In this document: in pieces, positions 18,180-27,687 of the stretch
How positions within the stretch are numbered: the stretch's first letter is position 1
Layout: the number at the start of each line of letters is the position of its first letter
Origin: Legionella genomosp. 1
Lineage (GTDB): Bacteria; Pseudomonadota; Gammaproteobacteria; Legionellales; Legionellaceae
Direction of reading: 5' to 3'
NCBI GenBank assembly: GCA_945878975.1
Contig: CAMCUM010000025.1
Coordinates: 1 to 35,425, forward strand
DNA length: 35,425 nt
Translations under genes and position numbers: made by a program
Notes under the pieces: model-generated
The model's input: the letters and a program-made list of their open reading frames with translations, nothing else
Database searches by the model: none
What the model was told of the DNA's origin: nothing

Positions 18180-18356
18180 TTATATATCCAAACTAACATC
18201 GTAGTTCATCACGGGTCCTTGTGAACTATCGCCAGTTAATCTCACGGTTTGATGAGCAGACATTCCGACATTGCCGCCTGAAATGGTTTCTAATTCATGC
18301 TCTGGGATGGGTTCGGCCAAAAGATAGGCCAAAGTTCGGTTGGTTTGATTGTCCAT
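18180..18356 (-). CDS. Graspetide precursor peptide A
   Basis: This is a 58-residue RiPP precursor and first gene of the cluster. The leader (1-28) has R7-T-L-A-Y11 at the same position as in peptide B and ends LETISGG. The 30-residue core (29-58) begins NVGMSAHQ. It has Thr37, Thr41, Ser44, Ser45 and Ser55 as possible hydroxyl partners and Asp43, Asp53, Asp57 as possible acid partners, with no Lys. The C-terminus YDVSLDI shares the D-x-x-x-D pattern of peptide B. The ATG at 18356 has AAGGAG five to six bases upstream; longer starts are not supported. It does not carry the classic microviridin T-x-K-x-P-S-D core. Confidence 0.85.
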   Translation of the reverse strand: MDNQTNRTLAYLLAEPIPEHELETISGGNVGMSAHQTVRLTGDSSQGPVMNYDVSLDI

Positions 18357-18443
18357 AATTGACTCCTTGCTAAAAGTTCCTAAAGAATACCTCTTCCATG
18401 AAATATATAGGACTAATTCCATTTCATCATCCTGATAGTTCCA

Positions 18444-18473
18444 TATTTAATTCCAAATGAACTGATATGTCAA
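18444..18473 (-). promoter_or_regulatory. Predicted sigma70 promoter of the peptide cluster
   Basis: On the minus strand, TTGACA (18473-18468) and TAAATA (18449-18444) are separated by 18 bases. The -35 is a perfect consensus. It lies about 90 bases before the peptide A start, leaving an untranslated leader of roughly 80 bases. Confidence 0.6.
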
Positions 18474-18735
18474 TATTAATTCTTAAAAAAATTAATGGAT
18501 TCATGACTGAGGAACGTAGACCACGACAAGATCAAGTATGAGGCATCAATATGCGGGTAGCAGTATCTTTACAACTATCGTCCAATTTACGACGTCGCAT
18601 AAAGCAGGGGACGGAGGAGACTAGGTTCATTTGTAGACACACATGCTCTTACCCCGACGTAGACATTTGAATTGTAAACAGACCGTAGTCTCATGTAGAA
18701 TATTGGCAATTTTTGGTTGAGACAAGGATGTCACA
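18474..18735. other. Divergent intergenic region
   Basis: This non-coding stretch separates the peptide cluster (minus) from the giant NACHT/WD40-like gene (plus). A possible plus-strand promoter is TTGTAA at 18672-18677 and TAGAAT at 18696-18701 with an 18-base spacer. A short GTCTCA/TGAGAC inverted repeat surrounds the likely start of transcription. AAGGA lies just before the ATG at 18736. No gene or mobile element is seen. Confidence 0.45.
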
Positions 18736-21700
18736 ATGTCACAAAATGTCGAAGAACTTTTTTTATTCGCTTTTACCGATCAGATAAATATAGAATTAGA
18801 TCGTTGTTATCATCCTAAAAAAGAGGAACGAGATTATATTGCTACAACTGAACAAGTGGTAGCTTTGGCTCAAACCGGATTATTTTTTGCAGGTATTGCA
18901 TCTGCGCCTTTTACCTTTGGTTTGGGTTTAGGCGTTGCTGCTGCGACGATTGTTGTCATCAAAGCGGGACAAGTGTGCATTGAACACTATCAAGCGCAGC
19001 GTGATGCAGCACAACAATTGCCACAAACTTACCTCAATCAACAAAGAGAACTACAACGTCTTGCTTTGTTTCTTTTATTACGTCAATCAGCTTTTGCAGT
19101 CTATACTCGATATCATTACTCATTACATCAAGTTCTTGATGAGGAGGGCGTTCAAACCTTTGCTCAGTATGTCGCACATCGTTTGATGAAAAAACTATAT
19201 GCCGAGTTGTGCCAAAATCCTAATCAACTACCTCCGGTAGATATTTTTGTGGATTATTTATTATCCAGTATTCACTCGTCTTGGATTATGAGCACCGAAG
19301 AAGTCAGTTTAAAAACACCCCTTCACGCAAATATTTTACGCCTTGCGGTACATCCTAAAAAAATCTCAACCAAGCATTTCTGCGCGAGACAAAGATGGTT
19401 AAGTTATGAGGACACTGATGTTCATATCTTGGGAGTTGAAACAGATCCTTTTCACGATCAGTTTCAACCCACATCGACACGTTACGAACTTGGATATATC
19501 ACTATTGAGGACAGAAAGAAAACAGAGATTCCATTGGCGATAAAAGCAAAGGACCTTCGCCGTCTGACGATAGAAGATGCGGAGAAAGACGATATTGTTA
19601 GCAAAAGCTTGTTTCCGCATTTGGTAACACGCGATGAAGTAGACGCATATAAGATTTTTTACAGCAGTCACTCAACAACCAGTTTCAATGCTTATCTTTC
19701 AGAGCGTTATAAACGCCCTATTATTGCATGTTGTCATGATGATAGATTACAAGGTGTTGCATTTGTTGGGGACTATACCAAAGTTAATTTTTATGCAGCC
19801 ATTTTAACTGAATGTGATTTTAGCGGTGCTATTTTTAACCATGCTAATTTATGTCTCAGCGAAATGATTCGTATAAAAACAGACAGAGCCACTCAATTTC
19901 AACATATTTATGCGGAAGGGAGTCGTTGGATAGGAGGCGATGCGCAACAAACACTTGAGATGCATGCTGACATTTCTTACGCCAAATTTAATGGATCAAC
20001 ATGGCAACGATGTAGAATTAACACAATTGCTAATCAAATCGGATCAGAATGGTCACTAGCTGTTTTAGACGATGTCCAAATGGAGGATTATACTCAAGCA
20101 GCATTTCAAGCCCGGTTACAAGAAGAACATAACGAGCGGATTGACTGCCAAGCGCAAGTTGCACTATTAGAGTCACGTTGTAATGATTTAGAAACTTTGG
20201 CTATCCCGGAGGCCATGAGCCGTATAGGGGGGCTAGAGGACGAATTGACCATTTTGCGGCAAAATGCAGAAAGAATAGAACGAAGCTTAAACCACAAACT
20301 AGGTCAAATGAGCAAGCAACTGCTCATTTGCCGTAACCTTGCCCAAAAAAATACAGCCGCAATTAGTACTGTGGAAGAGGAACTTAGGATTTTTCAAGAA
20401 CAACAAAAAAAGCGTGATGCTGATCAAGATACAGCAATAGAAGAGATTAAAGCAGCCCAAGATATATTGAGAAGTTTACAGCAATATTGTGTGGCAGAGG
20501 TTTATACCGACGAATATCGGAGTAAGGCAAATAATTATATTCCACTCTACATCCAATCATCTCATATGCCATTACAAGCACAACCAGAATTATTGACCGA
20601 TCAACTTTACCAAGCGTTGGAACGACGCAAATATATTTTTGTGAGTGGCGGAGCAGGTTATGGACAAACGTTTGGCGTGACCCGTTTTGGAGAAGGTATC
20701 AATGCCACTTACCTTATTGCTCATGATTGGATTTTTATCCCTTTAGATGCCTCTAGAATTAACAACAAAGATCTTAATGTCGTCAGTGCTTTGCTTGAAA
20801 CGGTGTTTGACAAAATTCAAAAACCTGCGCTCATGAAATATCGTTGTGTAATTCATATCAGTAAATTGGACAGTAGTGGCATACCCATTGATAAATGGAT
20901 CAAAAACGCTGAAGCAGTAAACAGATTATCAGAAGCGCGTATCGTATTTATCTTCACTGCGCGTACACGGTATATGGAAAAATCCCGTTTAATTTTAGAC
21001 AAACTCGTCCAAGAGGCCCCAGATGATTATTTGGAATGCGAAGTGCAGCCATTGGTCGATGAGCAAATTCAGAATTTTTTTCAATTGTTTCCCAAGCAAA
21101 ATTTAGCGGATTTTTGTGGGGCACAAAGCATTATTGACATTACCACTTTAGGTAGAACGCCTCTGATGTTACATATTATGACGGGCGTTCTCATCGATTA
21201 CGCTCAGTCTTTTTCACAAACAAAAAGAACCATGCAACGCATCGATTTTTATACCGCATCCTGGCGTGCATTGCATGCACGTGTTCGTTACAAATTACCT
21301 GAGCAATACCAAGATCATGCTAATTTCATGCAAGAAATGTATGATTTAGCCAAAGCAATGCTCAAGGATCGGGTAGATGCTATTGTGTATCAAATCGCCC
21401 AAACGAACCTAGCCGTTAAAACACCCTTTCAAGGATTACTTGAAACCAAAATGGGCGCATTATCGCCTTTATCTATTGTTAAAAAGGATGATCGATATTC
21501 GATAAGCTTTAGTCATCCCTCATTGGGGTATTGTTTGATTGCCGAGATATTAATCGAAAATTTATTCAAACCAGATTTTCCTAACAAAGAAACGCAACAA
21601 ATGTGGGGACACAATTATTTAAGTAAAATCCCAGAAGTATTAGAGTTTTTAGTAGAATTACTGCAAAAATTTCCTGAAAGCATCGAGCATCAGCCACAGA

Positions 21701-24450
21701 GAGTGAATATCACTAGAGGAAGTTCTTTTTATGCAGAGGATGATGATCAAGAAGATAATGAAGCAGACATAGGGACGCCAATCATAGAACGAAGTCGGCA
21801 ATACATTCATAAACAATTATTACTCTTGGCCAGAACAACTCGTGAAGGGCACCCTGAACGAGACAAAAATAAAAAACTGGCTTCTAATGCGTTAACTGTC
21901 CTGTGCAAATGGGGCAGGGATTTGTCTAAAGAAGATTTTTCCAAACTAATTCTACATCATATGGATGCCACCAATGGATTGTTGTCTTATGCTAGTTTTG
22001 AGGACAGTGATCTAACAGGTGCTTTGTTTCGCGATGCTATTTTGTTCCGTACCAAATTTACCAATACGATTTTAAAGCAGGTTAGATTTCTTAATGCAAA
22101 TCAATTTCTTGAAACAGGCGAGGTATCCAGAGCATTTGCAATATATCGCTCTCAAACGGATGCGATATTAGCCTATACTGTGGCGCCTAATTCAATTAGT
22201 AAAAAATATCAAATTGCTATTGTCAAAATCATCGAGGATGAATTTGAGTTGCTGCGCTGTTGGCCTGCACATGACCGAGATATTACTGCCATGGATTTTA
22301 TCAAATATAACGAAACCGTTCGCATGGCATCCGTTGGATTAGGTGGGACCGTGCGAGTATGGCATTTACCCCCTTCTTTACCACCCACTGAAATTGCGAA
22401 ATTGCGCGGATTCCAGCATATTGCACCTATCCATCATTTGGCTTGGGGAGCAGATGCGGTGCATTTGGCAACAGGGAGTCAAGATGGACATGTTCGTATA
22501 TGGGATGCGAATCATCAAAGGAAGGTGTTTAAATCAGAGCACATAGGTGGTCCTATCCGGGCATTAGTTTGGGGTAAATTGAATCAAATGTTGGTTGCAT
22601 CAACCGATAATAATGAACTTTTTATCTGTCATAATGCGCTAACCGAAGTACGCAGGGTTGAGAAATTAACTATTGTACATAGCAAAACGATCCACCGGAT
22701 TAGTAGTTTGACCTTCTCGCCAGATGAAAAATTTTTGGCTATTGGCACAGATTATGGTGGCATCCTAATCTGTAATTTGGATACCGAGACCAAAGAACTA
22801 AATGCTTTACATGGACATAAAAGCTTCGTGACTTCGATTACTTGGCTTGATCAGCTCATATCTAGTAGCCACGATCAAACCATACGTATTTGGCCATCAA
22901 AAAATTATCCAGGAAGTGTCTTTCAACACGATCACCCGGTTGGTAAAGTAGATGTACTTTCCAATAGAAAAATTATCTCGGGTATTGATCCCAATTGCTC
23001 GCGCTTTTATTTTTGGAATCAGAGCCCTTCTTCAACAGCGTCTGCAAACAATAGGGTATCCAGCTTGGTATCTTGTATGGCCGCAAATCCTCGTTATCCC
23101 TATGTGGCTGCTGGCGATGTGCATGGTATGGTCATGATCTATCCTTTTGAGGACATCGTACAACCCGATTTCATATTACCCGCCCCAGTCTTGACTCATA
23201 TGCGCACGACTGTCCAACAGTTATGCTGGTCTAAGGACGGTCAATACCTGGCTTCACTTGGTCAAGACCAAAGTATTTTAATTAAAAACACACAGGATCC
23301 CTCACACCAAAAAACAATATTCATTCGAGAAGAAATAGATAAATGCCCGATGCATATAGTCTGGACCACGGATACAAATGGTACACAAATTTTTGTGATT
23401 GGTTATACCGATGGCACCATAGAATATTATAACGAAAGAGAGGATTTTCGTGTTGGTACGATTGTTTCTATCAACCCTAATGTTCCTATCCACTGGATGG
23501 CAGAGAAACAAACAACGCCTCAGTTGGCAGTGACTATAGGACAAGAAATCGCAGTCTGCACGCTTTTTGGAGCAGAGGCGACAAATAGTGTCGTGCGACA
23601 TCCTCATCCTGAGCATTTACCCAAAATGATAGCGTGGTCTGAGGATGGTACCTTACTCGCATCAACTGATGCGCAACATATGATTCGCATTTGGAATACC
23701 TCAGGGACAACTTTGACATTGCGCGCGCAATATTTAGCCACTAAAATCAAATGTTTGTTATGGACAGAACAATGGTTGTTACTAGGAGATTCTGAAAAAA
23801 TAATCTATTGGGACATGAGTACAGAGCGTGGTCTTCAAATACCACCCAAACAAATGCCAGTAGCAGCTAGATTCTTATCAACAGCGGATGGAAAAATTGT
23901 ATTGGGTCATAATGCTAAAATCTCGTTTTTTCCGAAGTCAGATCTTGCACTTGCGCGTTTGGATTCATGGCAATATAAACGCTTGAAAGGAGGATTTGAT
24001 GCGACAGAGAGCGATATTTCAGGTAGTAAAGAATTATCTTCTTCCAATCGCCGTTATTTAAGAGAAAATGGGGCGCAACAAGCAGAAAGATCATCACGTA
24101 TGAATTTCTATTCTTCGGCAGATTCTGCTTTCACAAGAGAAGAAATTCCTATCCTCCCAGGATGCTTCCATCATTCTGAATGGATAAGATTCTTCTCGTC
24201 GGTCACAGAGCAAGCACCCCAACAACCTTTTTCGCTTAGTGCGCAAAGTCTAGATAGCCCAGTAAAACCAGCTGGTCATGCAGCGGGCCTAGGTTCGTTT
24301 GGTTTGATGCGCTCATCAACCAGTCTGAACGCCAGCAGCACGTCCTCGGGATTTCAAAAAATAGAAAGTGAAGCAGGGAGCGATTCTTCTCCAAGAAATT
24401 ATTCCCCTCATACACCAACATTGGGCGTCAGAACAGATGAGGATTTTTAA
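18736..24450 (+). CDS. Giant pentapeptide-NACHT-like-WD40 protein
   Basis: This 1904-residue protein has several parts. A hydrophobic segment lies at about 46-77, then a pentapeptide-repeat patch at about 336-378 (TECDFSGAIFNHANL), and a long coiled coil at about 455-578. A STAND/NACHT-like NTPase region starts near 630, with a loop SGGAGYGQT at 637-645, a strand CVIHISKLD at 704-712 and a sensor strand IVFIFTART at 736-744. A second pentapeptide patch lies at about 1078-1118, about 13 WD40-like units run from 1175 to 1710, and the tail is Ser-rich and acidic. Gln644 replaces the Walker A Lys, so ATP use is doubtful. It may be a secreted effector or an NLR-like sensor; neither is proven. Confidence 0.82.
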   Translation: MSQNVEELFLFAFTDQINIELDRCYHPKKEERDYIATTEQVVALAQTGLFFAGIASAPFTFGLGLGVAAATIVVIKAGQVCIEHYQAQRDAAQQLPQTYLNQQRELQRLALFLLLRQSAFAVYTRYHYSLHQVLDEEGVQTFAQYVAHRLMKKLYAELCQNPNQLPPVDIFVDYLLSSIHSSWIMSTEEVSLKTPLHANILRLAVHPKKISTKHFCARQRWLSYEDTDVHILGVETDPFHDQFQPTSTRYELGYITIEDRKKTEIPLAIKAKDLRRLTIEDAEKDDIVSKSLFPHLVTRDEVDAYKIFYSSHSTTSFNAYLSERYKRPIIACCHDDRLQGVAFVGDYTKVNFYAAILTECDFSGAIFNHANLCLSEMIRIKTDRATQFQHIYAEGSRWIGGDAQQTLEMHADISYAKFNGSTWQRCRINTIANQIGSEWSLAVLDDVQMEDYTQAAFQARLQEEHNERIDCQAQVALLESRCNDLETLAIPEAMSRIGGLEDELTILRQNAERIERSLNHKLGQMSKQLLICRNLAQKNTAAISTVEEELRIFQEQQKKRDADQDTAIEEIKAAQDILRSLQQYCVAEVYTDEYRSKANNYIPLYIQSSHMPLQAQPELLTDQLYQALERRKYIFVSGGAGYGQTFGVTRFGEGINATYLIAHDWIFIPLDASRINNKDLNVVSALLETVFDKIQKPALMKYRCVIHISKLDSSGIPIDKWIKNAEAVNRLSEARIVFIFTARTRYMEKSRLILDKLVQEAPDDYLECEVQPLVDEQIQNFFQLFPKQNLADFCGAQSIIDITTLGRTPLMLHIMTGVLIDYAQSFSQTKRTMQRIDFYTASWRALHARVRYKLPEQYQDHANFMQEMYDLAKAMLKDRVDAIVYQIAQTNLAVKTPFQGLLETKMGALSPLSIVKKDDRYSISFSHPSLGYCLIAEILIENLFKPDFPNKETQQMWGHNYLSKIPEVLEFLVELLQKFPESIEHQPQRVNITRGSSFYAEDDDQEDNEADIGTPIIERSRQYIHKQLLLLARTTREGHPERDKNKKLASNALTVLCKWGRDLSKEDFSKLILHHMDATNGLLSYASFEDSDLTGALFRDAILFRTKFTNTILKQVRFLNANQFLETGEVSRAFAIYRSQTDAILAYTVAPNSISKKYQIAIVKIIEDEFELLRCWPAHDRDITAMDFIKYNETVRMASVGLGGTVRVWHLPPSLPPTEIAKLRGFQHIAPIHHLAWGADAVHLATGSQDGHVRIWDANHQRKVFKSEHIGGPIRALVWGKLNQMLVASTDNNELFICHNALTEVRRVEKLTIVHSKTIHRISSLTFSPDEKFLAIGTDYGGILICNLDTETKELNALHGHKSFVTSITWLDQLISSSHDQTIRIWPSKNYPGSVFQHDHPVGKVDVLSNRKIISGIDPNCSRFYFWNQSPSSTASANNRVSSLVSCMAANPRYPYVAAGDVHGMVMIYPFEDIVQPDFILPAPVLTHMRTTVQQLCWSKDGQYLASLGQDQSILIKNTQDPSHQKTIFIREEIDKCPMHIVWTTDTNGTQIFVIGYTDGTIEYYNEREDFRVGTIVSINPNVPIHWMAEKQTTPQLAVTIGQEIAVCTLFGAEATNSVVRHPHPEHLPKMIAWSEDGTLLASTDAQHMIRIWNTSGTTLTLRAQYLATKIKCLLWTEQWLLLGDSEKIIYWDMSTERGLQIPPKQMPVAARFLSTADGKIVLGHNAKISFFPKSDLALARLDSWQYKRLKGGFDATESDISGSKELSSSNRRYLRENGAQQAERSSRMNFYSSADSAFTREEIPILPGCFHHSEWIRFFSSVTEQAPQQPFSLSAQSLDSPVKPAGHAAGLGSFGLMRSSTSLNASSTSSGFQKIESEAGSDSSPRNYSPHTPTLGVRTDEDF

Positions 24451-24453
24451 ACC

Positions 24454-24879
24454 TTATTTGGATACGACATACGCAGTCATACGCGAAACACAAGTGACTT
24501 GTCCTGCTTCATTGGTCAGTTCAATAGACCAAACTTGGGTTGTTCGGCCCAAATGGATGGGACGTGTCAGTGCTTGCACAAAGCCTTCCCGTACGGAGCG
24601 AACATGATTCGCATTGATTTCCAAACCAACACAATAATATTTATCAAAATCAACCACCATATTCGCAGCGGTGCTGGCAACTGTTTCAGCTAAGACAACG
24701 GAAGCGCCCCCGTGGATAATACCCAGTGGTTGCCGCGTACGTGGGCTAGCTGGCATCGTCGCGACGAGAAAGTCATCACCTATTTCTGTAAAGACAATTC
24801 CTAAAAAATCCACCATAGAATCTTCCCCACGGCGATTGAGCATGTCTAAAGTAATATTAGAATCAAACCAGATACTCAT
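24454..24879 (-). CDS. menI: Hotdog-fold acyl-CoA thioesterase, MenI-like
   Basis: This 141-residue enzyme resembles E. coli YdiI/MenI, which hydrolyses 1,4-dihydroxy-2-naphthoyl-CoA in menaquinone synthesis but also acts on other acyl-CoAs. Matching features are the MVDFLGIVFTEIGDD start, the hotdog helix motif RQPLGIIHGGASVVLAETVA with catalytic Glu near residue 64, and the HLGRTTQVWSIEL strand. No other menaquinone gene is in the window, so a broader thioesterase role is possible. It ends four bases from the convergent giant gene and follows a small gene on its own strand. Confidence 0.85.
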   Translation of the reverse strand: MSIWFDSNITLDMLNRRGEDSMVDFLGIVFTEIGDDFLVATMPASPRTRQPLGIIHGGASVVLAETVASTAANMVVDFDKYYCVGLEINANHVRSVREGFVQALTRPIHLGRTTQVWSIELTNEAGQVTCVSRMTAYVVSK

Positions 24880-24881
24880 GC

Positions 24882-25067
24882 TTAAAACCCTTCCCAGACA
24901 TCATCACCTTCCGACGGAATATCTGTACCATCGCGTAAAGCGGCAATCCGCGCACAGGCTTTTATTTCTTTTAACTGCGAAGCAGTCGGTGCATGGTCAC
25001 GGTCAAATTTTGCTAAAAACTCATCGTAAACACTTACATAGGCTTTATTAATATCAACTTCGTTCAT
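24882..25067 (-). CDS. Small conserved hypothetical protein
   Basis: This 61-residue acidic, helical protein begins MNEVDINKAYVSVYDEFLAK and has ASQLKEIKACARIAALRDG in the middle. It has no signal peptide or membrane segment. AAGGG lies six to ten bases before the ATG. It ends two bases before the thioesterase start, so the two are very probably cotranscribed. No function is recognised, but the tight spacing and good ribosome site argue that it is a real gene. Confidence 0.7.
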   Translation of the reverse strand: MNEVDINKAYVSVYDEFLAKFDRDHAPTASQLKEIKACARIAALRDGTDIPSEGDDVWEGF

Positions 25068-25140
25068 TTGGTTACCCTTTAGTTATATACTTCACGCTTA
25101 CCCAACTTTTAACAGCCAGAGATCTAGCCACTGCGCTGGA

Positions 25141-25161
25141 TGCCGCGGACAAGCCGTGGCA
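25141..25161. repeat. Short GC-rich hairpin repeat
   Basis: TGCCGCGG-ACAAG-CCGTGGCA forms an 8-bp stem (one G-U pair) between two minus-strand genes. It resembles short dispersed GC-rich palindromes seen in host-associated bacteria and contrasts with the AT-rich surroundings. Confidence 0.55.
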
Positions 25162-25192
25162 CGTAGACGCCGTAGGCACATCGCCTCATGTA

Positions 25193-26494
25193 TCATAATT
25201 TCCACGCGCGCGCTTTGGCTCTCAATGCTTCTTCATCCAACGTCAGCAATTCTCTATTTTTAAGCAATTGTTTTCCAGCTACCCAGACATCTGTGACTTG
25301 TTGACGACCACTCGAATAAATAATTTGAGTCAGAGGATGAAACACAGGGAGGGTTTCCACTGCATCGAGATTGATCGCAATAAAATCTGCAGATTTTCCG
25401 ACTGCCAAAGTGCCTGCGATCTGATCAATACCCAAAGCCTTAGCACCATTAAGGCTCGCCATTGCAAAGGTTTCATCGGTATTCAAACAAACAGGATCTC
25501 TGGTCGTGACTTTTGCCAGCAACGTGGCGGTACGCATTTCGCTGATCATATTCAAATCATTGTTACTGGCAACACTGTCTGTCCCCAATGCCACATTCAA
25601 ACCCCTGCTTTGTAAAGTTGGCACAGGACAAATGCCGCTGGCTAATTTCATATTGGATTCTGGGCAGTGCACAATACTTGGCTTGGTTTCGTTTAAAATA
25701 TCCAAATCTTCTTCATTCAGTTGCGCCATATGTACCGCTATCACTTGTGGTGATAAAAAACCCAAATCATATAAACGTTTGATAGGGCGCTTTTGATACT
25801 GAGTCATAGATTGCTCAATTTCATCCTGCGTTTCATGTAAATGGACATTGATTTTAAGTTGCATGGACTGCGCCAATTCTAAAACACGCATGAAAGAATG
25901 ATCGGTCACTGTATAGGGGGCATGCGGTGCAAAAGTGGGCGTGATCAAGGGGTGCCGATGATATTGCTCATGAAAGGCCAAGCCCTTCTCAATCGACTCA
26001 TCCGTATTTTCTGTCCATGCTGTAGGAAAATCGATAATATGCATACTAATAAAAGCGCGCATGCCCGCTGTGTCAGCAGCCTCAGCAACGGCCTCTGGGA
26101 AATAAAACATATCATTAAAACAGGTGGTGCCACTTCGAATCATTTCTGCCATGGCAAATAGGGAAGCATCATGTACAAAATCATGTGATAACCATTTTTT
26201 TTCAGCTGACCAAATATAACCATTCAACCAATCCATAAGCTCCAAATCACAGCCAAGACCCCGAAAGTAATTCATACCCAAATGGGTATGAGCATTCACC
26301 AATCCTGGTAACAGTGCATGATACGGAAAATCGTCAACTTGACGCGCTTGATATTGCGCACGTGCTTCGCTACTTGGCATAATCTTTAGAATGACGCCTT
26401 TGTCTACCAATACAGCATGGTCTTCTAAAACGCGCTGATTTTCTTCGCCCGTCAAAATCCATTTTGCATGTGCAATGTGATCGATATGTTGCAT
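25193..26494 (-). CDS. mtaD: MTA/SAH deaminase-type amidohydrolase
   Basis: This 433-residue metal-dependent hydrolase of the TRZ/ATZ branch probably deaminates 5-methylthioadenosine or S-adenosylhomocysteine. It has the metal-binding NAHTHLGMNYFRG near residue 66, the CFNDMFYFP segment, KINVHLHETQDE near residue 216, HMAQLNEEDL with a further His near 252, and GTDSVASNNDLNMISEMR near 305, which holds the catalytic Asp. The length is standard. In this group the substrate cannot be fixed from sequence alone; guanine- or cytosine-type deamination cannot be fully excluded. It stands alone between repeats. Confidence 0.85.
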   Translation of the reverse strand: MQHIDHIAHAKWILTGEENQRVLEDHAVLVDKGVILKIMPSSEARAQYQARQVDDFPYHALLPGLVNAHTHLGMNYFRGLGCDLELMDWLNGYIWSAEKKWLSHDFVHDASLFAMAEMIRSGTTCFNDMFYFPEAVAEAADTAGMRAFISMHIIDFPTAWTENTDESIEKGLAFHEQYHRHPLITPTFAPHAPYTVTDHSFMRVLELAQSMQLKINVHLHETQDEIEQSMTQYQKRPIKRLYDLGFLSPQVIAVHMAQLNEEDLDILNETKPSIVHCPESNMKLASGICPVPTLQSRGLNVALGTDSVASNNDLNMISEMRTATLLAKVTTRDPVCLNTDETFAMASLNGAKALGIDQIAGTLAVGKSADFIAINLDAVETLPVFHPLTQIIYSSGRQQVTDVWVAGKQLLKNRELLTLDEEALRAKARAWKL

Positions 26495-26571
26495 AGAGAG
26501 CAGCTCCGAGTTGTGTATAGGTCATTTAATGTAAGTTGGCCCTTAGCCATCAACAAGCTAAGAGAAAATCC

Positions 26572-26670
26572 CTGTCTTTGCGACCTAGAACGCAGTGAAT
26601 GGGAAGCAATCCTTTTATCCAAAACCGATTATGGCCGCTGGATTGCTTCGCCTGCGGCTCGCAAAGACAG
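26572..26670. repeat. Nested palindromic repeat between mtaD and rpoH
   Basis: Outer arms CTGTCTTTGCGA (26572-26583) and TCGCAAAGACAG (26659-26670) pair perfectly. Inner arms GAAGCAATCC (26603-26612) and GGATTGCTTC (26640-26649) do too. The layout is that of a dispersed, roughly 100-bp palindromic element of the GCGAAGCAATCC type found in several intracellular gammaproteobacteria. Sitting just after the rpoH stop, it may also shape its mRNA end. Confidence 0.75.
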
Positions 26671-26676
26671 CATTTT

Positions 26677-27543
26677 TTATGTGTTCACATCCACCATAAG
26701 CGCACGTAGCTTCTTCATAGCAGATTGCTCTAATTGACGTACTCGTTCGGCTGACACACCATATTGCGCTGCTAAGGTCTGCAAAGTACTAGATTTGTCT
26801 TCATTCAACCAGCGTTGACGTAAAATATCTTGACTGCGCGCATCTAGAGAAGCTAAGGCGGTATGCAAGCTATCATGATCATGCGCACCCGAATGCTCCT
26901 GTTCAAACAAGAGAGCAGGATTGGAGCGGCTATCATGTAAATAATCCGCTGGCGCTGCTCGGAAAGAATCATCATCATCCGAATCCCAACCATCGTAGGA
27001 TTCATCCATCGCATTGAGACGCTGCTCCATCACCATAACATCTGCAGGTGTGACACCCAAATCTTCGGCCACAGAATTCACTTCCTCAGCGTTGAACCAG
27101 CCTAAGCGTTTTTTCATATTACGCAAATTGAAAAATAATTTGCGCTGTGCTTTGGTAGTCGCTACTTTCACAATTCGCCAATTTTGAAGAACGAATTCAT
27201 GAATTTCGGCTTTGATCCAATGTACAGCAAAGGATACCAAGCGTACGCCAACCTTTGGATCAAACCGCTTAACTGCCTTCATCAGGCCCACATTGCCTTC
27301 TTGAATCAAATCACTTAATGACAAACCATACCCTAAATAACCCCTGGCCACTTTCACCACATAGCGTAAATGCGCCAAAACCAACGAACGTGCGGCTTCC
27401 AAATCGCCTTGCTCTTGCACAAGCGTCGCATATTCAAATTCTTCTTCTGCAGTCAATAAAGGAATGTTATTCACACGATGAATATAAGCTTCAAGACTAC
27501 CGATGGGTAAGTTTAAAGTTGACAACGATAAAGCAGAACTCAT
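26677..27543 (-). CDS. rpoH: Heat-shock sigma factor RpoH (sigma32)
   Basis: This 288-residue alternative sigma factor directs RNA polymerase to heat-shock promoters. It has region 2 ([19 protein letters not shown] and [20 protein letters not shown]), the RpoH-specific box QRKLFFNLR near residue 132, and region 4 with the helix-turn-helix [20 protein letters not shown]. The length fits the family. A GGAG site lies before the ATG at 27543. The short leader has a small GCTGA/TCAGC hairpin that could tune translation, though this was not tested. Confidence 0.97.
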   Translation of the reverse strand: MSSALSLSTLNLPIGSLEAYIHRVNNIPLLTAEEEFEYATLVQEQGDLEAARSLVLAHLRYVVKVARGYLGYGLSLSDLIQEGNVGLMKAVKRFDPKVGVRLVSFAVHWIKAEIHEFVLQNWRIVKVATTKAQRKLFFNLRNMKKRLGWFNAEEVNSVAEDLGVTPADVMVMEQRLNAMDESYDGWDSDDDDSFRAAPADYLHDSRSNPALLFEQEHSGAHDHDSLHTALASLDARSQDILRQRWLNEDKSSTLQTLAAQYGVSAERVRQLEQSAMKKLRALMVDVNT

Positions 27544-27585
27544 GTTATTATACTCCGTACAAAGCTGATTTTTCTCAGCAGCCCT

Positions 27586-27615
27586 ATTATAATGGATCTC
27601 TTAGCGCACATGCAA
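27586..27615 (-). promoter_or_regulatory. Predicted sigma70 promoter of rpoH
   Basis: On the minus strand TTGCAT (27615-27610) and a perfect TATAAT (27591-27586) have an 18-base spacer. Transcription would start about 35 bases before the rpoH ATG. Confidence 0.6.
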
Positions 27616-27687
27616 ATTATGAATAAGGATTGATCTTTCTGTTATTTCGTGCTCAAATTATAGTCATATTATTTTAGGAACCACCGT

